Assembly: GCF_000524195.1 (NCBI RefSeq)
Contig: NW_020170402.1
Span: 83,739-147,738 of the forward strand
Reading direction: 5' to 3'
Length of the DNA: 64,000 nucleotides
Source of the DNA: Echinococcus granulosus
Lineage: Eukaryota > Platyhelminthes > Cestoda > Cyclophyllidea > Taeniidae
The notes beneath the pieces were generated by a model, which was not told where the DNA came from, ran no database searches, and saw only the letters and a program-made list of their open reading frames with translations. Below, piece after piece: positions 57,525 through 64,000 of the stretch (positions are counted from its first letter, which is position 1; every line of letters begins with the position of its first letter). A program made the position numbers and the translations under genes.

Positions 57525-59717
57525 TCTCTAGCCTCACAAGTAGCAATCAGCTCAGGAGTTTCAGTCAGACACGAACGTCTCTCCAGCTTGAGTTGGACCA
57601 TATTTTGGTGGATATTTGAAATTTGTCTGTGGTAACTAGATGGAATAAGGTTTCGTCCAGGGGTTCACTAAATTTTGCAGCTAGAATTGACCTACCCCTG
57701 GTTAAGATGTCGTTGAGTTGCGCAATCGGTGGAATGTCACGGAAAAGTGTCATCCTGCCTCTCCTCTGTCATCCTCAAAACACCACATTAATGATTAAGA
57801 ATGCAGAGAGGACTTTTTTTCCTTTACTTGACTTACATTAGAATTACTTTCTTGTTAATCGTGTTGGTAAATGCCTCCGTGGTACTAAAGTCTTCGTTTA
57901 ATTCCCCTTCACCAAGAAGTCTTCATGTACTTAGAATAATGTTTTATTCGAGGTGGTAAATTCACTTCTAATAGGAGAGGTGTTGGATTTATGAAATAGA
58001 TGCTGGATTGTAAGTTTGTAGACTCTGTTAATCAACCGTGGTTGATAAAAGCTATTTAGCTTTGACTTAAGAATTTAGGATCGACAGACGATTGACAGCC
58101 TGCCGTTTTCATCATCCCAACCTCTAACCAAGTTTATTCTGGGGCTAAAATTTATTTTTAGCCACCCACATCTACCCAGGAATGAAATTTTTGAGTCCTA
58201 CCAACGACTGCTCGTTGGCAGAAGTCATTTTTATTCGATTTGCGGAGTCGCACCAATAGAACAACTCACGTTCAAATTCACCGCTAATATCTTATAAGGT
58301 CGCATGATATGGCTGAGTGAGACAATCAGGGGAATAGACTGAGCTTCTTCTCGTAAATGCTACGGTTTTCTTTTGTCTATTTACCAAGTTCCATAACAAT
58401 CCTAGTGACTTTATGACTCAGTACGGTATAAACTGCCCGCCAAACTGCAATGTCACAGATCTCCATTTTGAAAGGGGAGGAAACTTGAAAAGAAGTCCAA
58501 TTTAATAGCTGTCAAATCCCGTGCACTCCCATGGGCTGTAAAATCATTAGTGCATCCCCTTGGCAGCATAAAAAATTCAAAGCCCTGAGATCTGGAATTT
58601 GTTTCTGTTGCTTCCGCTGCTGCCGCTGTTGTTGTTTAACCGTAGTCTGGTTAGCCAGCCCCGCATCATGATTAAATATTCACACGCAGTAAGAACTAGG
58701 ATGAGGAGGGGCTTAGCGGGGACAGAGGTGAGGGCAGGCAGATGGGTGAGAGTTGGTCGGTCGGTTGGTGGGATGGTGATAACGCGATATGCTCTGTTGA
58801 CTACTGAGACAACCATTAAGCCATTCTCTGAACTGTGCATTTTTGGCATCAGATATTGTTTCAGTTAAAAGGCGATCTAGAGGGGATAGATCGGAGGGCC
58901 GGGTTTTACTCCCTCTAATTCATTACACTGTCAGGTCACTTTTAGCATCCGTTGGGAACATGAAATGGAACATTAATCGACATTATTCAGCATTTCACTC
59001 AAAATCAGCCCATGTTTCTCGAAAATGCATATTTCATCAGTAGGTTAGTGTTAATTTTTGGCTAAAAAGGAGTTAAACATGGCGGAGTATGCTAAGTACT
59101 TCGTCGGGAAAACTTCTCTCTTTTGAAGCTGAATGTTATTGTTCCCTCCTTTCAGTGATACCGCGCACAGAGACGGAAAGTGTTGTTGCCGCTTTTTAGT
59201 GCGAAACAATTTTGCAATTTCATGTGAAGGAAAGTACTGAGTTAAAATTTTATTTCATTTAAGCGTGACTACTTGAGAGGTTATTATCACTACAATCAAA
59301 TATTTATTTGCAACAATAAAATTATCGTCTTCGGAGGTAAAGTCAGACCATAAACGGAAGGAAGGCGAGGTTTCTTTCATTTGAAGGCATTAAATAAATC
59401 TTTGAAGTAGTTTTCTTGATTGTTAAACTGGCCCGGTACTCGAAAGCCCGGAAATATCAGTTTGTTAAAAAAAAGTAGGAGCGTAATTCTAATTTTTCCG
59501 GGATCCTGATTTCAAAAATTGGTTACTTGAACTTACCCTTATCACTTACTGAAGGGACATATAAAAACAGAAAAATCAGACTAGAAAAGCTTGATAAACT
59601 GATTAAATATGATTCAAACGCGGATATTAATTCGTTTTTAGTCTTCAACAATGAAAAGTAAATCCAGTTATTCGTCCACTCATCCCTTGAGAATACATCG
59701 TAGTACTCTGACTGTTT
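57525..59717. other. intergenic DNA
   Basis: Contains a 62-codon minus-strand frame (57565-57753) and overlapping frames near 58.6-58.85 kb in a CTGCTGCCGCTGTTGTTG-type low-complexity stretch. None is supported as a gene. No repeat copy seen. Confidence 0.4.
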
Positions 59718-60695
59718 GCTTAACTCCTCGTTTTGGTTTAGCGGGCAATTAAGGCCCCGCCTTTGTATTTCCTCTGGGCAGAGTGGCCTCCAGGCTATGG
59801 TAGTAGCTTTGACACCACTTTCTAACTAAGTATTATGTCTTCTTTAATTTTCAGGGAAAATTAGCGGTGCTACATTAGCGACAGTGTAAAACGAATTTGA
59901 TCTTAAGAAACGGCTGGGTGACGGAGGAAGGGCATATGCTTCGGGAGGAAGAATTGAGAATGATATATACTCTTGGCAGCTGCCCCAATTTCCTGATCTT
60001 CAGGAATGCTTTTAACAGCTAAAGCGAAACTAGTTATGGAGCTGTCAAGGGTACTCGCATTGAGAGGCCAATTAAGTGAACACGAGGTACCTCCCCCACC
60101 TCTTGACAAATAGCACAGAATTTAGGTAGATATGGCTGGGCAATGTTAAAGTGACTACAAAGTGGCAAGGAAGGACAGGCGAGAAACATTATCTACGAGA
60201 AATTATTTTAATCCCACTTTAGGTCAGTGTTCCTACGACTAGAGGTAAGCCTACGTAGTACCCAGCACATTTTCCTTCCCTCAACATAGTTCCCAAAGAG
60301 GAAGAAACCCCAGATTCAGTGAAAGTGCCAAGGTGGATCAATGACGTTGATTTCAAGCATCCTCTCAGTCGTACGCAAATTCGATGACTGGGACGGTATG
60401 TTCGCGGGTGTTTCACCAACAGCACTGCCTACCTTGTGATGACCGACGCCGGAAGTTGATCAAGAGGAGCGATACGAATGACGCCGAAGGGAAGAGAGGG
60501 GCTACATAATACTTTGTTTGTTTCAGGATAGGTTTTGAATTTCCTGGTATTTGAGGCTCTATTACTGTACTTCTGCCAAGAGGCCTGGCCTCCTTGCGGT
60601 GCCATTGGCACTTCAGCCCTTCCGTATGTCGACAATACACATTCTGCCCTAGTAATGTTTACTTTCGTCATCAGGAAAGCCTCAAGGCGCTACGA
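59718..60695 (-). mobile_element. full-length TRIM-like element (minus orientation)
   Basis: Left terminal repeat about 59718-59878 (TTTGCTTAACTCCTCGTTTTGG, split by small changes; AAGTATTATGTCTTCTTTAA; GCGGTGCTACATT). Right copy about 60540-60695 (ACTTCTGCCAAGAGGCCTGG, CACATTCTGCCCTAGTAATG, CAAGGCGCTACG). The internal region in minus sense has GGAGGAAGGGCATATGCTTC and GACTACAAAGTGGCAAGGAAG-like blocks complementary to those of plus copies. Confidence 0.74.
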
Positions 60696-61513
60696 TGAGT
60701 CAAATTGCTTCTTTGATCCTCGCTAAGACAAAATCTGCTTTCTTCAGCTAATGGAACTGTCATTTAAGTTGAAAATGGTCAAAGAGCCATTTAAGATTTG
60801 ATTCCTTTTAGGAATAAATTTAATTACATCTAAATGATCCTATTCGCACCCAGCATTTGGAAGACTACAAATACCTGGGTAGGTAGACAGTGAAATAGGG
60901 AAGTTAAATTTTTGCTACTTGATCCTCGTTTTTCGCAGTAAATGTATGAGTGCTAATCATAATAAGTCAAGATTTTATTTTCAGGATAGAAATAGGGAAT
61001 GAATAAAGAAACTGATTCAACTTTCATCTCAACTTGCCAATTCAACATCGCTGATAAAGTATTTGGGTTTGAAGGTCGGACCTTGTAGACTTACGGAACC
61101 GTTCATTTTCTCATGTACTAATGCATATTTAATGCGCTTTCCTCCACACACTCGTAAGCTTTCAGTTGGCATGATTAATTTTAGCACCCTTAGTAGACTC
61201 TTCCCTTCTGAGCCGGCGAGGCTTCTCCTCCTCCTTTATTAAGCTTTCACAGCCTACTCAATTGGTCCAAAATAGAAGTCCCCTTACGTCATTCCTGGAA
61301 GTAGGACTTTGTGGAGAGAAGGCCTTTCGGGATCATGAGAAGAAAATTACCATACAAATAAACAATCGTTTAATTCAACGGGGCTCCAAGGCTTCTAAAC
61401 CAAATCGGTTGTCAACATGAAGATCGCAATATAATGAAAATCCGGAAAGGGAAATGAGGAGGCGCTTCGACCCATTAGAGTGGTGGTGACAACTCAAAAA
61501 TCCCTCGTTATAA
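60696..61513. other. intergenic DNA with a possible minus-strand poly(A) signal
   Basis: TTTATT at 61235-61240 reads AATAAA on the minus strand, about 275 bases beyond the stop of the candidate exon at 61514-61625. Nothing else recognised. Confidence 0.3.
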
Positions 61514-61625
61514 TCAACATTTTGAGCTCTCAACAGATGAATCTTGTTCCAATTTTTTACGCTTGATCCGGTCTTCCAAATCAGCGATGGTGTCGATTAG
61601 TAGGACATTTCCATTTTGAAATGCA
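61514..61625 (-). CDS. candidate terminal exon of an unknown minus-strand gene
   Basis: After a CTTAG acceptor (minus strand, at 61627-61626) one frame encodes 36 residues (AFQNGNVLLIDTIADLEDRI then KRKKLEQDSSVESSKC) and a TGA at 61516-61514. The stretch looks like an amphipathic, coiled-coil-type C-terminus. No upstream exon was joined, and the chance of a spurious 37-codon frame is appreciable. Confidence 0.3.
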
Positions 61626-62009
61626 CTAAGTAAGATTCTTCTTGATGAGGATTTTCAGAAGGGTTTTTCAATCATTCCTTAGAAGGTGAAATCCAATGAG
61701 AATAATAAATTTCTATTTATAACTTCTTTTGACACCAAGTGCTACAAATGGGTGCTTAAAATAGAAAAAGTGGATGGTGGAATGCATTGTGGTGCCTTTT
61801 AATTAACCATTTATTCCTACATTCAGGCGGACTAATAACAGATAGTGTTTTTAACACTTTCTTATTAAATTGTTAATTATATGGGGATTAAATATTACTT
61901 TTTAAATGAAAAATGCATACTTCATATTTCCAAACTTCCGCAATTCCAAGCATCTGTCACAGACGACAGAAAAATAGCCCAAGGCACCAGGTGATTTGGT
62001 GTACCCCAG

Positions 62010-62179
62010 TTATTCTGGATTGATCCTATGCAACTTCTAGTCTACGAGAACGTAGGCGCTCCTGTAATTCTCTATGCCGATTTCTTTCGACTGGTTAGTT
62101 TTACTCCAGCAGATCATATTTTGATGCTTGGAGGAGATAATGAAATATGCAGACAATGCGGAAAATCTGTCTTCTGGGG
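62010..62179 (+). CDS. candidate internal exon, coding strand uncertain
   Basis: On the plus strand an acceptor (GTACCCCAG) and a donor (GG|GTAAAC) bound 170 bases open in one frame: FWIDPMQLLVYENVGAPVIL, FRLVSFTPADHILM and GDNEICRQCGKSVFW, the last with a CxxC. The minus strand of the same segment is also open (for example HRELQERLRSRRLEVA ending near 62024). Only one can be real and I cannot tell which. No partner exon was found in phase. Confidence 0.22.
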
Positions 62180-62219
62180 GTAAACGTTTCGGGCTTTGAG
62201 CGCTAAGTTCTAGATTCAC

Positions 62220-62570
62220 TATTTACCTTCGCATCATCGGAAGAATTTATTCGTAACTCGTTTTTTAATTCTAACGTAAAATACAGGCGGTGTATTCGGC
62301 GCCGAGCATGCGCGGACTAATGAACGTAGGCGGCAGGGTATTCTCCAACCCACCGGCAGTCTAAGGCACACGGCGTAGATTCCACCACATTTTAATGGTA
62401 CTTCTGGTGTTGCCTGCGAGGGCTATTGTTTCAAAGGCAAAGCAAGAGACCACCCACCCACACACATGAGGTTTTGAAGCCCCGTAGACCTTCCCAAAAT
62501 CTTGCCTGCCCGCCTTGGCGCCAAACATCAACGTGTTTAGTGAAAAAAATCGTCTCATTCACTCACACTG
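62220..62570. promoter_or_regulatory. CpG-rich segment with an NRF-1-like palindrome
   Basis: In AT-rich surroundings this segment carries TTCGGCGCCGAGCATGCGCG at about 62296-62314, including GCATGCGC (62306-62313), like the NRF-1 recognition core of many animal housekeeping promoters. Possible promoter for a gene on either side; inference from composition and motif. Confidence 0.25.
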
Positions 62571-64000
62571 AAGGGTAAAAAAGGTGATTTCAGCCGCATG
62601 ACAACCTTAGTGATGGAGGAATTTTATTGGGTTGATTTGATGTTTTTTTGTGGACACGACCAGGCGCATCCGCTTCGATTGTTGGGAAATGTTTCCTCTG
62701 TCTGATTAAAATGTCTAGGAATTTTCTTTTCGTTATGGCTTGAAATGGACTATTGTCCTCACTTGAGTTGATGTTATCTACTGCACAGAATAAATTTTAG
62801 GGACTGAAAGTAAACAGCAGAATTAATGAACTCCCTTGGTTCACAGTAGTTGAAGATACAGGTGAAAGGAATTTGGGAATACGTCGGTTTTAAAACAGCT
62901 TCGCTAATTTTTCAAATTTACTGAGGTGCACAGTGAGGAGATCATGGTTCCTTCACCATGTCGGAGGAAGAAGCTGAGACCGCATACATTTCAGCTCTTC
63001 GATGCTGTAGTTTGTAAATCATCAGTCGATTTGTATAAACAAACACCGGGTTTCTTAAAACGAGGATTCTGGACACGCTATAGCTGATTCCCATAACTGG
63101 TAACAGTCCACGCAACCCAAATGCTGCTTTAAACAACAAAGAAATCGGTCTAGCAGACTTTAAAAGAATACTGACTCAACGTTGAATAACCAGTCAACTC
63201 CAAGCACGTGGACATCTCTCAGCAGTCGGATCATGGTCAGAGCTCTGCAAAAAAGGATCCGCTACGTGATCTTGGAAAAGATTTTGGCGCTGGCCACGAC
63301 CTCTCCTCAGTAATTGCGTTTCTCCGACGCTCCCTCTAACGGAGATCGCAGGAAAGTAGACGACTTGTATTTCAAGGAAGAGACTTCCGAATTCAATTAT
63401 TGAAGGAGCTCTGCTCCCATGTCCCCTGTGGGGGACCCACAGACCATTCAACGAATGCTTTTTTAGACGCAAAAGATTGCCTATAGCAAGTGCATCGGAG
63501 ATGTCAATCACTTCACTGAAGGAAGCTTGTCTAAAGTACAGTTTCTGAATACCGGGCATTTTGGTCCTCGCTAAACTCATTCTTTAGAAATTGCTACTAT
63601 TTTCAATGCCATTGGAGGTAAACTACACAATGTAGGTAGTTTCCACATTCAGGATCCTCTGTTCCGAGTACCCTCAGAGCCAGCCCTTAGCGTCAGGTGC
63701 CTTTCGTGACGCTTCTTCTCGTGGTAACAACTCCAAAAGGCCAGAAGGGCAAACATGCGTATCGCTGTATTAAATAAACACGATGATTAAAAAAACCTTG
63801 CAATATCTTCCAAGTCGCCCATATTCTACAATGCTATTACCACTGAAGTGTATGTAAACCCGCTAGAAACGGTTATGATGCATTTTTACTATAAATGGTT
63901 GCACTTTTTTAGTATCTCACGATTAGGCCTACGAGTTGGTGATGTGAATTCTATTTATGCAACCCAAATTGCTAGTTTCCCATCTTCTCTCTACGCTATG
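62571..64000. other. right end, no supported gene
   Basis: A 128-codon minus-strand frame (63580-63194) and a 65-codon one (63139-62942) face competing plus-strand frames over the same bases. No domain, splice pair or repeat copy was recognised, so coding status is open. Confidence 0.35.

Noticed and set aside
57129..57753. Assignment of the 57-kb membrane frame to TMEM186
   Set aside because: Only a loose likeness of one short segment; flanking order does not fit and a second frame overlaps, so no name is given.
1..64000. CRISPR arrays, bacterial operons, integrated virus or full retrotransposon with reverse transcriptase
   Set aside because: No regular spacer-repeat array, no polycistronic layout and no reverse-transcriptase, integrase or capsid motif was recognised on either strand.

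Overview
This is a 64-kb piece of a eukaryotic nuclear genome. Genes are split by introns with GT..AG borders, introns reach about 8 kb, non-coding DNA is AT-rich, and there are three 100-base assembly gaps. No prokaryotic, organellar or viral gene arrangement is visible. The best guess is a parasitic flatworm, probably a tapeworm. That rests on gene style and on an abundant short element with terminal direct repeats; it is inference, and a fluke or another invertebrate is not excluded.

Left end (1-3.9 kb). A minus-strand gene starts at 3871 with a signal peptide and runs left through five exons. They encode a thrombospondin-N-terminal-like (TSPN/laminin-G) module of the kind found at the N-terminus of fibrillar collagens. 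Any triple-helical part would lie beyond the window. Two plus-strand candidate exons of an unknown gene occupy 1-649 and end almost tail to tail with it.

Middle (25.9-39.2 kb). The most informative locus is a four-exon plus-strand homeobox gene of 501 codons whose splice phases all agree. It encodes a complete 60-residue paired-like homeodomain with Q50, closest by eye to the glial factor Repo. Intron 1 (8 kb) and the flanks hold blocks rich in TAATTA homeodomain-type sites, and intron 3 holds a divergent ~0.35-kb tandem repeat. Between 22.0 and 40.3 kb only one dispersed repeat was found, whereas repeats are frequent on both sides.

Repeats. At least sixteen copies of one ~1-kb family are scattered over the window: eight with two direct terminal repeats, one 5'-truncated, seven solo termini. 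No protein-coding capacity is seen, so they look like terminal-repeat retrotransposons in miniature (TRIM) or similar non-autonomous LTR elements. A second family has two copies (15.1 and 19.9 kb).

Right end (41.8-64 kb). This is mostly gene-poor AT-rich DNA with repeats. A short plus-strand candidate gene (55.15-55.98 kb, with an AATAAA downstream) and weaker candidate exons (57.1, 61.5 and 62.0 kb) could not be assigned a function.

I see no CRISPR, operon, toxin or other system-like cluster. The most interesting content is the homeobox locus with its repeat-poor surroundings, and the terminal-repeat element family.
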